64,000 nt of DNA from Rhinopomastus cyanomelas. Lineage: Eukaryota > Chordata > Aves > Bucerotiformes > Rhinopomastidae. A program made the position numbers and the translations under genes. Shown here one piece after another: positions 23,501 to 35,707 of this stretch (positions are counted from its first letter, which is position 1; each line of letters starts with the position of its first letter). The notes beneath the pieces are model-generated. The model worked only from the letters and a program-made list of their open reading frames with translations, made no database searches and was not told the DNA's origin. The DNA lies in the NCBI GenBank assembly GCA_013400115.1, contig VXBP01000354.1:280278-344277 (forward strand), written 5' to 3'.

Positions 23501-26500
23501 AAACATTTATGGGCTCTACTGAGGATCTGGAATTAAAGAAACACAGCTACACATTGTTAAAACTTCTAAATGGGAGATTTCATGTAAGAAACAAGCATAC
23601 TCCACTCAAGTCACTGACATTTATTTACATATATGTTTTCTTTCTGCCCTGTGAAGGAGGAATTTCAGAGCAGAGGTTCATATTGATCCATGTGGTTGCT
23701 GCAGGTCTGATCTACAGGAAAATTATTAGAGGGCAAAGTCCTGATTTTATAGATACAACTCAGTGCTTTACCATTATGGATGGGGAGGATACGCTGTAGG
23801 GACGCGGCAAGGCACTGGCACCCAAATGATGGTCTTAGCACTACAAAAACAGGTAATTCACTCTCTTAGAAACAAAAAAAATCCCCACCTTCTAGTACAA
23901 GAAAATGTTCCTTCACTGAGCCACACAAGATTCTAGCCCAAGGAAGAGCTCTGCCTCTGGGGTAAACCTGCCCTTCTCCACGTAAATCAGTCGCTGGATG
24001 CCCCGGAGGCTGTGTGCTGGCTGATGGAAAAACACACAGATGATGTATGAGCTGCACACACAAAAATATGCATAAAGTCATCATCCCATGGAGCATTATT
24101 GAAAATAATGGACCAGAGAAAAACTGCCACACTGGGGATAGTACTTAGGTGCAACGAGAGTCAGGATGGATGGTTACCTAGCATGTTGGTGCAAATACCA
24201 GTGCTTACATGCAAGGTAAAAGCTGGGGTGTCCATCTGCAAAGCAGACACAAAAAATGAGAAGTTTTCAACCACTGTGGCTGAACAGATTGAAAATCTTA
24301 AAGGAGAGGCAGGACCTCAGGCCAAATACTTGAGGCATTGGCGTAGCAGCGACGGCCAGGATTTTCAGAGATGGGTAAAGAACTGATTAAATGACTCAAT
24401 CATGCAGATGCTTAAAATTCTGCCGCACGCAGTTGAGTTTATTCATGCATGTGTGGGAGAGAGGGAGGACTGTGAAGATTTTAATAACTACGTTAGGAAA
24501 TAAAAAAGAACAAATGTACTTTCTCTTTAAAAGACCAAAAAATCCCCCAAAATCCCAAACCTCCAAAAATCCAGGATAAGAGAGGTAAGAGTTTACAAAG
24601 CTGCAAAGAGGTTTGTATGCAAAGGTGACCAAGTGGACTACAGTAACCAAGTCAGAAATATGTGCAAAGAATGAATGAAACAGAGGGTAATACTAAAACC
24701 TATCTCAGCCCTATCAATTTTTGTGGTCTCAAACCCTTCCAGTCTGTTATTTCTGGCTTATGCAGACTTCATACTCCACCATCACCCACCCAAATAAATG
24801 GAAAGTTGGGAAGATGCAAAAAGCTGATGCACTGCAGAAAAAAGAGAGAATTCATCCTGGGAATGCAAAGAAGAAAAAATTGAGGTGGGGTGGAAATGCT
24901 CCTAAATCTTCATTTTTGCAGTATGACAATGCACCCACCCTGATGTGATAGCCTGACCAACAGCACCATGTGAGCTGCCACCATGGGTGAAGTCCCTCTC
25001 ACACAAGGTATGAACATCCTCCTGGATGCCAACAAGGTGCCAATAACAGCTGAGGTTTCCCTCCTCACTAATTTGATCAAGTAGTTTGTTCCTCCTGTGC
25101 TGAGCATCCTACCCATAAATGCCTGCACAGCAAGGGGTTACCTGTCACCTCACAGTCAAGTAGGGAGAAAAAAATCTCTCTGGATTTTGGCTCTTCACTC
25201 TGAACAAAAGGGTGTGAATGATTTTGATGCAGCTGCATCTGACCTCCTTGATGTAAAGCAACACCTGCTTGAAGGCAACAACCTCTTCCTCCTACAAGCT
25301 TAAAATCAACAGTCAACACCAAGACTGAGCTTGTGGAGAGAACCAGGAACGTTCCCGCATCCCTAATCATCAGCTGCTTAGATTTTAGAAAAAAGATCCT
25401 TTACTATTCCCACAGGCTACTTTTCATGGCTTTAATGCATACTGTTTCCATGTCCAACCCAGCAAGAGCTGGCACACACCCACCCAAGGCTCTTTTCAAC
25501 AGCTGAGAGCTGTACACACATCCAGTGCGATCATCCATCCCCATCCCAGCATGGCTCACCCAGTGAATTTGGGGACAAACCAGCACAAATCTGCAAACTG
25601 CTCTGGCTCCTGTGGTGCTTCCCACCAGTCCAGCCCAGCATCCATAAATCACTGCTGGCAGGTAGTTGGGAAGCAGCTGCTAATGATAGTTTTGCAGGGG
25701 GGAGCACAGGAAGTCACCTTTTCACCCTGCCTGCTGGTGTTTGTCTCCCAAGCCGTGACAAAAGGACAGATGTGGACAATGTGCCAGTCGTCAAGAGGAT
25801 CTGCTCAAAACACAGCAGGGATCCTGCCCTTGTCCCACACTGGCCAAATATCACCCTCAGCTGAGCCGTTCAGCTTTGGATTCTTCCCAGCACTGTTTTC
25901 AAACAGCTCGACTGATACTGGATCACAGTTCTCCTTCATTCACTCTAAAGATGCAGGGAAGCACCCTAAAGATCACTTTGACTTTGCTGCTGGCTGAGGA
26001 GTCCTACCTTCTCCCCTTCTGCCATCCACTCCCCACCTGTACTGAGGGACAAGGAGGGCTTTTATAACATCACCAAGGCACTCACGCCTGGGCTGGGGCA
26101 GAGGGTTCGTGATCGGAGCTTAGCAAATAAATTTAACAGACAAAGTATTCGTTGTGTCTTGTTTTCAATCCACGATCAGATTACAGCTTCGTCTGACATA
26201 GTTTGCCTTTTTCTTTCCTCCTTCTCCTTTAAAGTGTGCAACTGTAGTGGGGACAGTAGCTTCTTCTGTTCTAGAAAAGCTCCAAAACACATTTTAAACA
26301 GTACTGCCGATGAAATATGAGCAACTCACACTCACTCGAGTGGCTGCTGGTTAGGTAGAGGGCGCAGCGCAATGCTCTTCTCCAGCTGAAAAACACTCCC
26401 TTCAATTTTATACGTTTTGTGCACAGGCAAAACACCTTTCAAGTTGGCTTTCGTTAAAAATCTCCTCCTGGAGTGGGCATGTGAGCAGGAGCCATCTACT

Positions 26501-26804
26501 CTGGCTTATGGGAATCTTCTTAAGGACCGAGAGATATTAAGAGGTATGGGCACCACTCAAACAGAACTACAGGATGATTTGAGTGTTAATATTTGCTCAC
26601 TTCTAACCCTGACAATCTGCTCTGCCACGTTTTTCATGTGGCAATGGGAGGCCAATAGAAAACCAAGACTTTTGGAGAGGAGGTACTTCCATCAAATAGA
26701 ACAACAGCCACCAGCCAAACACAATGCTGCCAGAAGCCAACCCCAAGGCACAGAAGTGTAAAACCTTTGCCACCTTGCCCATGAAGAAGAATATGTGTAC
26801 TTAC

Positions 26805-26869
26805 GGTGAAGACATCATCATCGCCGACCTCGGCCTCATTATGAAGCGTTGACGAGGAAGTTGTAGACC
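26805..26869 (-). CDS. SPRED2: SPRED2 exon 4: short 65-nt linker exon
   Basis: Small exon between acceptor TCTAG (26871/26870) and donor ACC|GTAAGT (26805/26804). Two bases complete a split Gly codon from exon 3, then 21 codons encode STTSSSTLHNEAEVGDDDVF and a final Thr. The text is almost identical to vertebrate SPRED2 just after the EVH1 domain and ends in phase 0, matching the start of exon 5. It lies at the 5' end of the 18.8-kb intron 4. The strong GTAAGT donor may compensate for its small size; if it were skipped, the reading frame would shift (65 nt is not a multiple of 3). Confidence 0.95.
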
Positions 26870-28109
26870 CTAGAAAACAGCAGCTTTTTAAACACATGAC
26901 ACCTCCATGATGAGGCTTACAAACATTTGGATTCTTACAAATTTGTACGTTGTAGATGTGTAAGAGTGTCTTGAATGAAGGAAGAAAAACCTACCTACTG
27001 GTAGCTGGGTTGGAAAGGGAAAATCTGAAAGTGTTTCTTGATAAACGATCGCATGGCTGCCAATGCTAATTAACCATGTTGAAAACGGCAGTTCCCATTT
27101 CCAATTACAGAAGGCTTTAATTTCTGAAGAATGGTAAAGCTACGTACTAATCAGTGTTCAAAACTGGATCCTCAGCTGTCACGAAACTGTAGATAAGTTG
27201 TTCTTCATGTATTTCCTAAATCTGGGAGGGGAAATTACTTTTTATTTAAATAAAATAAACCTCACTGTGACAATGAAGACTTAGATTGGGGTTTTTGTTT
27301 CTTGTAATTTTGGAAGCTGTTAGATATTGTAAAGGTCTTCTCTGCTATCAGCTATTTCTCAGAGAAGCACCTTGTAAAGTATCTGACAGGAGCTACAAGG
27401 TGTGAAACCATCAACAATATGACATTCTCATTACATGGAAATAATCTGGAAAGGTAGGAAATAGAACTTTTTTTAAAAAAGCCTCCAACCTATTTCCAAC
27501 CATGGCTGGAATTAGCAGTAAGAGTATGGCCCCATCTGTAATCATAGACCCTCTTCTCAGCTGGCTTGACCCCCGCCATGAGGCTGCCAAGGAGGGTGTT
27601 TGCAGCAAGATTCTCTGATGGAGGGAAACTGTAAGTCAAAGGCATTTTTTTTACATAAGCCCACTGTTACACTGAATTAAGGTCATACCACATCCCTAAC
27701 TAAACCAGCTGAATGGTTTGCACCACCTTCATTCCAGAAATTTTGTAAAATACTGTACTTTACATAACACTGCTGGCACCAGTCTTGGCAGCTCTCAGCT
27801 GCGTCATCATGAAGATGTGCAGAGCTAAGTGTGAAAGCCCACTTAAACCACCAAGCATTGGGGAAAACACTGGGGCCATTTGCTACATTTGCTTTAACAG
27901 TCAAAAACCATAAATCTAGACACTGTACAGAGCTACACAGGATTCCTGTTACTTGTGCACACAGCTCTGATACTTGTGATGCTACAGGGAACAAATGATG
28001 GGCTAAATATTAATAATAAAGCTGGATTTTCCTGCAGGTCGGGTTTTGGAGTGACACAGTTTGTTTTGTTTCACATTACCTGCTAAATTTCATCAACTAA
28101 AAAGGAAGG

Positions 28110-28230
28110 ATAAATTAAATCCATGTGGCGTGTGCATGAGCCAGTTATTGTTTTTCCTTCAGAAAGCCTTATTTGGAGGAATATTCATGAGGATCAGCCT
28201 GTGCTGTTAATGGGATAAATATAGATTCAC
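28110..28230. other. Candidate conserved non-coding block in intron 3
   Basis: Unique sequence with gcatgagccagttattg, ttatttggaggaatattcatg and gctgttaatgggataaat, a texture typical of vertebrate enhancers. It is 1.1 kb below the CR1 in intron 3. Inference only. Confidence 0.25.
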
Positions 28231-29176
28231 TGATTTTGAAGTAGCTGAGATATGGCAGAACTTGATTTTAAATACCTCCATGGCAAAATACAGCACAAAG
28301 AGCAGAACAGAGTCACCAAGTACTGGCGTCTCCAAAATCCTATTCAATACAGTTACCTCTTTGAAACTTCGCCTAATCCCACGTTACTGACAGAAAAACA
28401 TCACTTTTGTGACTCAAAATACTTCCCCAGTTTTAGCTAGCAAGCAAAAAGGTGGAAAGCCTAGCTGTAACTTCTTGGTGTTAATGGCATAGGAGAAAGG
28501 GAATGAAGAACTAGTTGGGAAGATCCGTCTTCTAACTGATGAGGTGTTTAACAGAAAAGAGTCCCAGGGGAATAGTTCTCTCTCAGTATCTACCATTTCC
28601 ATGTCAAAGCAAGAACAGGGCCACCTAGAACACTGTGTCTTATGGAGATAATGTTCTCAAAAGAAGAATATGTGCACATATATATAAATATGCATATATT
28701 AGTGCTAATACCCTTAAATAATACCAGCAACAGTGTATAAAAATATCCTGGTCATACTGGGTGAGAAGGAGAAAGGTTTGGAACCACCAAGTCCCTATAC
28801 AGTGGTTACAACAACCAAACAAAAACTCACATAAAACCCCCATATAGAATCGGATTTCAATACAACAAAATACTACTCAATTACAGCTGTTTCACGACAG
28901 CCTGATGTGAAATGGAAAAATTTATGACAAGTTCAAAGCACAGGCAATCCAAACCTGGCTTTCACAAAATTGAAAAAAACCCTCGACAACCCAAAATACA
29001 ACAAAATCTTCAAGAACTACCATTCAGCTATGAGGGTGCACACAAAACTCATTAGTGCAAAAAAATCCCAAAACACAGACATTTTATTCAGCTACAAGCT
29101 GATTTAAAAAAGACTCGGTAAGGTACAGCTGCACATAAAGAGGAGCCAGGGCTGACGTGCCATCACTACCATGAAC

Positions 29177-29995
29177 TACAGAATCACAGAATTAGAGGCT
29201 GGAAAAGACTTTTGAGATCATCAAGTTCAGCCTGTGACACAACATCATCATATTGGCCAGACCACAGCACTAAGTGCCACTTTCAGTCTGTCCTTAAACA
29301 CCTCTAGGGATGGGGACTCCACCATTTCCCTAGGCAGTCCATTCCAGTGTCTGATCACTCTTTCCATGAGGAAGCGCTTCTTAACACCCAATCTAAACTT
29401 CCCCTGATGCACTTTCAGGTCCCTCTCGTCCTGTCGCTAACTGCCTCGGAGAAAAGCCCAACCCTCACCTGCCTACGACTTCCCTTCAGGTAGTTTGTAG
29501 ACTGTGATAAGGTCCTCCGAGTCTCCTCCAGGTTAAACCATCCCAGCTCCCTCAGCCTATTCTCATCAGACTTTCTCTCTAGTCCCTTCCCCAGCCTCGT
29601 TGCTCATCTGGACCTGCTCCAGTATTTCATAGAATCATTAGGGATTGGAAGAGACCTCAAAAGATCATCTAGTCCAATCCCCCTGCAACAGATTTCAATA
29701 TCTTTCTTGAAGTGAAGGGCCCAGAACTGCCTCCAGTACTTGAGGGGAGGCTACCAGCGTCCAGTATAGAGGAAGAATTACATCCCTAGTCCTGCTGGCC
29801 ACACTATTCCTGATACAAGCCAGAATGACATTGCCCTTTTGTGTCACCTGGGTACACTGCTGGCTCGTGTTCAACCAGTTGTCAACCAGTACTCCCAGAT
29901 CCCTCTCTATGGGGTCATTAATCAGCCACTCTTCCTCCAGATGTAGTGCTGCATGGGGTTACAGTGACCAAATTTAGGACCATGCACTCAAGCTG
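29177..29995 (-). mobile_element. CR1 LINE, 5'-truncated, interrupted by a nested CR1 tail
   Basis: Minus-strand copy whose 3' end is at the left (ctacagaatcacagaatt...). Rightward it passes through the CR1 ORF2 end, with text equivalent to the LKYWRQFWALHFKKDIE-type and MSQQC-type regions, and stops near gcactcaagctgatca. Several frameshifts are present. It is interrupted at 29630-29691 by another CR1 tail flanked by ATTTCA. Confidence 0.9.
29630..29691 (-). mobile_element. Nested 62-bp CR1 3' tail with 6-bp target-site duplication
   Basis: The body reads tagaatcattagggattgg ... agatcatctagtccaatccc, the 3' terminus of the same subfamily as 13337-13425 and 42219-42298. It is flanked by ATTTCA at 29624-29629 and again at 29692-29697. 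Removing the body and one ATTTCA restores continuous CR1 ORF2 sequence of the host copy (gatattgaa-atactggagc on the minus strand), which proves insertion. Confidence 0.93.
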
Positions 29996-30308
29996 ATCAA
30001 AAAGTTCATTAATAACAGACTCAACTACAATTAAGGGGGGATGTCTGTACAGACCAGGCTAGATAAGAGTGGAAAACACTTGTGAATGAAATCCCTCCTC
30101 TTAAAGAGGGATGGATCTCAAGTTCTTTAAAGTAAGCTCAGGCTTGCTCAGAGCAGGGTCAAGCGTCTCACTACACGTGGAATTGTGTACAAGAGGTCCA
30201 AGCCCAAAAGTGAATTTAAACTCAAGCCTCTTTCCAGCTCTTTGACTCAAACCCCCTTCCCCGCTCCTTCCAACAATCTAAGTGGCTGCTGCTGTTGTGC
30301 GGCGGTAC

Positions 30309-30477
30309 CTTCAATGAGGTCCTCGATGGCTTTCCTCACACCTCTGTCGAAGGCTCGAGCATCCGCAGGGCTTTGAAAAGTGAGCCCAAACTTTCTGTTG
30401 TCGACTTTCCAGTGGTGGAAGGTGGGGTTGGCCTTCGTATACACCAGGTCCTTCTTCACAAAGCATTCCAGCACCAC
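30309..30477 (-). CDS. SPRED2: SPRED2 exon 3: C-terminal half of the EVH1 domain
   Basis: Exon of 169 nt. The acceptor is CTGCCAG (above 30477) and the donor is GAAG|GTACCG (30309/30308). It encodes VVLECFVKKDLVYTKANP, then TFHHWKVDNRKFGLTFQS and PADARAFDRGVRKAIEDLIE plus the first base of a Gly codon. This is the second half of the EVH1/WH1 fold, including the conserved GLTFQSPADARAFDRG strand-helix block of SPRED proteins and the C-terminal helix. The EVH1 domain of this family binds the GAP-related region of neurofibromin. FVKKDLVYTKANP is diagnostic for SPRED2 against SPRED1 (LKKDLIYNKVTP). The reading frame is intact and joins exon 2 (KDKL) directly. Confidence 0.96.
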
Positions 30478-32045
30478 CTGGCAGGGCATGAGCCCCAAAA
30501 CAGGAGGAAAGTCACTTTTCCACCCCAAGGACATAGCCAGTACTGTCTCACCCTAAACCCAAAAGCAAGTCAATTCATCCGTTCCTACCAAACACTAACG
30601 GACAACAGACATTAATTGTTCTCTAACCAACTAAAAAAATCATCTGCTTTGAGTAGGTGCTTGCTCCCTAACTAAACCCTGTTTCTGATCCAGATCTGGT
30701 GTGGCACAGGTAGAGAGACAACCTGATTCCTCAATAATTTTGCTCAACAGAAACTTTATCTGCCAGCAACAGGTCCAGGATGGGCTGTAACCCTTCCGTC
30801 AGCTCCATCTCCTCTAGCGTGATGCTCAGGAAGAACAGGAATATCTTGTTAGTCTAACTCCATCTCCCAAACCCACAAACATGGCTCCCCAATCGTGTCA
30901 AAAAAAGCATTCTAAATATTGCAAAAGACAAATGGTAGGTGAAACAGCCTTACAAAGAAAACTTTTCTGACTCAAGTAATTTTTGGCCAATGCTGAGTTT
31001 GCAGAGCCTATGATAAACCGTTGCTTCACAGGAGCAAATTTTCATGGAATCACAGCTCGGTTTGGGTTGGAATGGGTCTCAGAGATCATCCAGTTCCAAA
31101 TCCCTGTCAGCGGTAGGAACACCTCTTAGCAGACCAGGCTCATCCAACCTGGCCTGAACACTTCCAGGGATGTGGAACAGCCACAACCTCCCTGGGAAGC
31201 CTGTTCCAGTGCCTCAGCACCCTCACAGGGGAGTGTATTTCTTTCTAAGGTCCAGTCTAAATCTCCCCTATTTTAGCTTCAAACCATCCCCCCTTATCCT
31301 GTCACTAGAGTCTCTTACAACAAGTCCCTCTCCAGCTTTCCTGTAGCCTCTTCAGGTACTGGAAGCTGCTATAAGGTCCCCCTGAAGCCTTCTCTTCTCC
31401 AGGCTGAACAGCATCCAATTCCCTCAGCCTCACTTTAGAAGATCCAAATCCACAGAATTGGGGTAACAAATTGTGACATCTAAAAGGGACCCTGGAAATA
31501 GGGAATGTCTCATTAATTTGATTTGCGTGGAGAAAGAAAGAGAGCTCCTTTCTAGATAAGGAGCTACCAGGAGGAACTGAGTGCGTCAATTCATAAGAAA
31601 CAACTTGTCTTCACATTCTCACTCTGGTGGTTGGAACCTTGAGCGAGTGGCAGCAGCATAAATAATTCATAGATATTTTAAAGGCTGGCACTGCATTACT
31701 CAGTGCAATGTGACTGCCTTCAGGGGTTCCTTACACTGCAGTTCACTTCCCACCCCTGCTAAGTTTCAGAAGAAAAAAACCCCAACAAACCACAGGCCCT
31801 TTTTCAATCATTACAGAAGGTGAGTCTTTGCATGCAGATGTGTAAAATTGATCTGCTCCTTCCTTCTAGCTAGCAAAAGGTAGCAGTCCTTGATGGGGAG
31901 GGGTTTGTTTTCTCCCATTTTGAACCATTTGCTCATGCCTGGGTTTTAGGGTTTTGAAAAAAAAAAAGTTGCACAAGAGAACAACAGAAACAGACCAGGG
32001 ATCATTCTCATAGGCACAGACAGAAGTTGAATTAGGGTCTATTAC
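30478..32045 (-). other. SPRED2 intron 2 (1.6 kb)
   Basis: Bounded by GTAATA at 32045 and CTGCCAG at 30478. One minus-strand CR1 copy fills 31043-31432. The remaining sequence shows no recognised element. Confidence 0.9.
31043..31432 (-). mobile_element. CR1 LINE, 5'-truncated
   Basis: Left end tcatggaatcacagctcgg and ggttggaatgggtctcagag, then catccagttccaaatccc, the tccagggatgtggaacagcc block and gcctgttccagtgcctcagc. It ends near ccctcagcctcactttagaa. Orientation is the same as SPRED2. Confidence 0.9.
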
Positions 32046-32223
32046 CAGTTTGTCTTTCTGCCTTTCACCATGGATTAGAAATCCACTTCTTCCATTGCCC
32101 TCTGGGTACGTGACCTTGCAGACGCCAACTCTACTGAGACCGCCTCCTTCTTGCGGCAACCAGCCCCCACTGGAGTCATCTCGGGTCATAACCACAGCTT
32201 TGACTCGCACAATATAGCTGTCA
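32046..32223 (-). CDS. SPRED2: SPRED2 exon 2: N-terminal half of the EVH1 domain
   Basis: Exon of 178 nt: one base completing a split Asp codon, then 59 codons. The acceptor is TTGTCATTGCAG (ends 32224) and the donor is CTG|GTAATA (32046/32045). It encodes SYIVRVKAVVMTRDDSSGGW, then LPQEGGGLSRVGVCKV and NGRSGFLIHGERQKDKL, the first half of the EVH1 domain. VRVKAVVMTRDDSSGGW is the SPRED family signature, and the GVCKV...GNGRSGFLIHGERQKDKL text is SPRED2-like. The donor lacks the usual G at +5 (GTAATA), so it depends on other features of the site. The missing N-terminus (about ten residues) must come from exon 1. Confidence 0.96.
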
Positions 32224-34039
32224 CTGCAATGACAACAAAACAAAAACAGAACCTTTGGTGAGCATCACATAATCTCATCAGAGCTTTTTTCTCTTGAGGG
32301 CACTGGTCTGGCCCTGACACAGAGCTTCTGCACAGGATGGAAGTCCAGCACTGTGACTGATGGCCTTGACCACTGCAGGAAAGAGACCCATCAAACAGCA
32401 TGGAATGAACCCACTGGGTTTTAGGATGTCAACACAGAAATCAAACAATCCACAGTCCCAGACACTCTTTGCCTCATATAGCAGGCGACAGAGAGTAAGA
32501 GAGTAGGGTGAGCCTGGCAGCATTCCAAGGCCACCACCCTCACTGGCTGTATTGGGGCATCAGTTCTCCTAAGTGTTGAAAGAACATGTGGGGCCCAAAT
32601 AACACATGGACACAATGTTTTAAGGATTTTGCGATCAAGTTAGTGAAATGGGTTTTGGAAGACCCTCTGTAGCTGGGACAGCCTTACAGGAAAAAAACCC
32701 AGCCAGCACCTTAGACAAAAGGAGATAGAAACCATCTCAGCTCAGGTCAGCAGGACCACATCATGTCCCTATAACAGCTCCATCAGCATTTCAAGGGGCT
32801 TTCAAAGGTGACAAATCATAATCTCACAAGCAGGCATTCCAGAAGTACCCAAGATTTAGGACTGATCCAAGCACCTACTAGATGATAACCCAGAAATACC
32901 CAAATCAGCTTTTCTCTCCTCGCATTGTGTTGAGTCTTGGCTCTGTGCAACCAGCTCACCACCCGTTAGACATCAATTAACCCAGTGACTGCTAAGGAAC
33001 AGTGCTGACAGCTGTGATGCCCTCACAGGGAGATCACCATGGCATGGTTAGATTGTCAACCACACAAAACCACAGCACTGCTGGCTACAGAGCTGCTCAG
33101 ACACCTACCAGTGGCCACACAGGTCCAGCAAAACATCAACATAGACTAAGGAAAAGAATGTACAAAGAAAATTGTCCACCTCCAAGCCACCAGATGAGTT
33201 CACTTGCAGGAGGAAACTCAATCCACAGAGATCTCCAAGAAGAGGCTTTTAAAAACTACACATATCATCCTGTAAGGAAAAAAATTTCTCCTTGAGGAAT
33301 GCTCTGTGTCTAGACCATTCACTCTTACGGCAGCAAACAGTGCCTTCAGCTGTCCCCACAGCAACATCACCTTCAGTCACTTTGCTCCAGGAATCACTCA
33401 CTTAAAAAAAATTTAAGACAGCAGCAGCAGCTACAAACTTTGTTGGTTCCACCAATTTCCTGTGTTTCCATCATGTCTGAGTAATTTCTCCAGACCCTTA
33501 ATTACATCAGAATGTTGATGGATGCCCTAAATGCAGGTCCTCAGACTACCAACCCTGCCCACTACAATCACAGTCTTGGGCGGGGTTGGGGGGTGCTCAG
33601 AATTACATGGATTTCATCTTCACACTCATATGGATGCTGCGACCTACAGATCTTACAACTCATTCCACCCAGGCAACTGAAACAGCCAGGTGCCAAGAGA
33701 ACATCTCTCAAACTGCATTTCTCCCATTTGGAGGATGGGATCCTTAAATTTGTCAAAAGCCAGAGAACTTAGTTTCCATTCTACTACTGTGCTATGAAGA
33801 CCTCTGCTTCCCCATTAGAAAAGAACCTTGTCCTGCAGAGGAGTTCATTTTCAGCAAAGTAAGCAGAGCTATGGCTCTGATAACACACTTCCTTGGCACG
33901 CTTTTCTGTGCCATCAAAAGTCACTGGTGACAGAGAACCCTGTCCCTAGTTCCACCTGGGCTCTGGTCACAGGCACAGAAACCTGCAATCTATGCCAAGG
34001 GATTTTGGAAAAACAAAGAAAAGAACTACAAGAAGGACT

Positions 34040-34225
34040 TTTTAGAAACACAGAACAAAGGGAATGGGTTTACACTAAAAGAGGAGAGATTTAGATTAGA
34101 TCTTAGCAAAAAACTTGTCACTGAGGGTGCTGAAACATTGGAACAGGTTGCTGAGGGAGGCTATGGCTGTTCCATCCCTGAAAGTGTTCAAGGCCAGTTT
34201 GGATGGGGTTCTGGGCAACCTGTTA
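34040..34225 (+). mobile_element. CR1 LINE internal fragment lacking its 3' tail
   Basis: Shows gagatttagattagatctt, ctgaaacattggaacaggtt, tccatccctgaaagtgttca and tggatggggttctgggcaac, then diverges without the usual terminal octamers. Confidence 0.8.
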
Positions 34226-34634
34226 TTTAAGGCGGTTAAAGCTTTTTAGGGCTTGACATCTCAGTATAGTCACTGGACAATCGTAGGTTACGCACCGCTT
34301 CCTTCAGTTCTCTGTGTCAAAAGAGAGAGAAATGGTCTTCCTGGCCATTTCCACACATAAGCCTAGAATAGCACATGCTTCTTCCCCTTGTGCCAGTGTT
34401 GATAAATACTTGGGAGGTACTCAAATATTTCAGGTCCATATAAGGCCTTTGCTTCCTTTGGGCAAAAGTTGTTTATTTTCTTGGCTGTTTAACTCCACAT
34501 GACCACATTGAGGCTCTGCTGGCTTGTTGAGAGCACACAAAATCCTCAGGAGTGAAGGTGCCATCTGCAAGTCTCCTGGGCACAGCCCTGCTAAAACAGT
34601 GGTGCACCAAAGCAACAGACCAACAACCTTCAAG

Positions 34635-34850
34635 TCACAGAATGTTAGGGATTGAAAGGGACCTCTAGTGATCATCTAGTCCAACCCCTCCTGCCAAAGC
34701 AAGATCACCTCGGTGAGGCCACAGAGGGCTGCATCTAAGTGGTTTTCGAGTATCTGCAGAGAAGGAGACCCCACAACCTCTCTGAACAGCCTGTTCCAGC
34801 GTTACGTCAACCTCGCAGTAAAGAAATTTCTCTCATGTGTGGGTCACCCA
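34635..34850 (-). mobile_element. CR1 LINE, 5'-truncated
   Basis: Starts at the left with tcacagaatgttagggattg, agtccaacccctcctgcc, followed by gagtatctgcagagaaggag, ctctgaacagcctgttccag and acctcgcagtaaagaaattt. Confidence 0.88.
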
Positions 34851-35707
34851 ACCACATCTTTGTTGTGGCAACTGCGCAGCTGCACTATTCCAGGAGGAAC
34901 AGTCAGACGTACATCAAAGTGTTTGGTCCATTCCCATTAATGATACCAATTTCTGCTGAGACTAGATAACATGAGACTTCCATGTAGTTAATGAAACAGC
35001 TAAAATCAAAAACAACCCCACAGTAGCCTCAGTCTCCCTCATTTTATTGGCTTCTTAAAACTTTTAAGACTGCTCTAATTATTTGGCTTATGGCCTGTAC
35101 GCTATGCATTTCATGCAAACTCCTCTTAATTACGCTCTTAAATGGCATCCTTTGCTATCTTAACCCCACAGATTTGTCTTCAACAGCCTTAAAAGCTTGT
35201 GAGGAAATATCTGCAGGGATTACCCAGCTGCATGGCAGTGGGCCAGCATGTTCCGGGGCTGCTTCAGGTTGTTCATCTGCCCCACCCCGATCTGAAAAGC
35301 CATAATGAACTTGGGTAGTGAAGGTAGCACAGAAAATCACGTGCTGTTTTTATTGGAAGGAAAAGAGAGCCCTTTAAAGATTATAGCTTGTGGGGGTGTG
35401 TGTGTGTCTGTAAAAAATATAGTTAAAAAAAAAGGTAAAGCTTGTGTGTGTATAACTGCTAGTCTGAAGGACTATGAGGATTTTCCTCATCATGGAGTGA
35501 CTGTATCTTTACCTTTTGCTCTAACTGAGCCACGGCTGCATGACCTGGAGCCTAACCTTTATAAGTGTCTTGGTAAAAGGAGGCTCAAAGCATGCAGCTC
35601 TCTCCACAAGCTGTTCTTCTCTTCATCTTTGCTTCAAATACTACCTGAGATGTCTAAAAACCCTAAGGGGAATTTAAAAAAAACCCAAACCAGCAGTCTG
35701 AGCTAGC

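Larger units (their letters stand above)
8004..26804 (-). other. SPRED2 intron 4 (18.8 kb)
   Basis: GTAAGT at 26804 and TAG at 8004 bound an 18.8-kb intron. It contains two clear CR1 copies (10950-11350 and 12040-13335) and an extra CR1 tail (13337-13425). From about 13430 to the exon 4 boundary I see no convincing CR1, only a very weak tail-like string near 18320. An AT-rich, low-repeat block at 14340-14580 looks like a conserved non-coding element. Open frames in this intron, such as 23389-23799, have no family signature and lie in ordinary sequence. Confidence 0.9.
26870..30308 (-). other. SPRED2 intron 3 (3.4 kb)
   Basis: Bounded by GTACCG at 30308 and TCTAG at 26870. It holds a CR1 copy at 29177-29995 with a second CR1 tail nested inside it. 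The rest is unique AT-rich sequence, including an element-like block near 28110-28230. Confidence 0.9.

Noticed and set aside
23389..23799. 136-codon open frame on the plus strand in intron 4
   Set aside because: Antisense to the gene, no recognisable domain and ordinary composition; within chance expectation.
24982..25084. Short start-codon frame (MGEVPLTQGMNILLDANKVP) in intron 4, considered as a pseudogene fragment
   Set aside because: Only 33 codons before a stop and no family match that I recognise.
26080..26170. LTR-like string with aataaatttaacag and cgttgtgtcttg
   Set aside because: No TG...CA ends, no duplicated target and no partner LTR or retroviral coding sequence nearby.
30731..30853. 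A coding-looking 40-codon minus-strand stretch in intron 2 (LEEMELTEGLQPILDLLL)
   Set aside because: No good acceptor or donor around it, and 40 stop-free codons are common by chance. SPRED2 exons 2 and 3 join directly without it.
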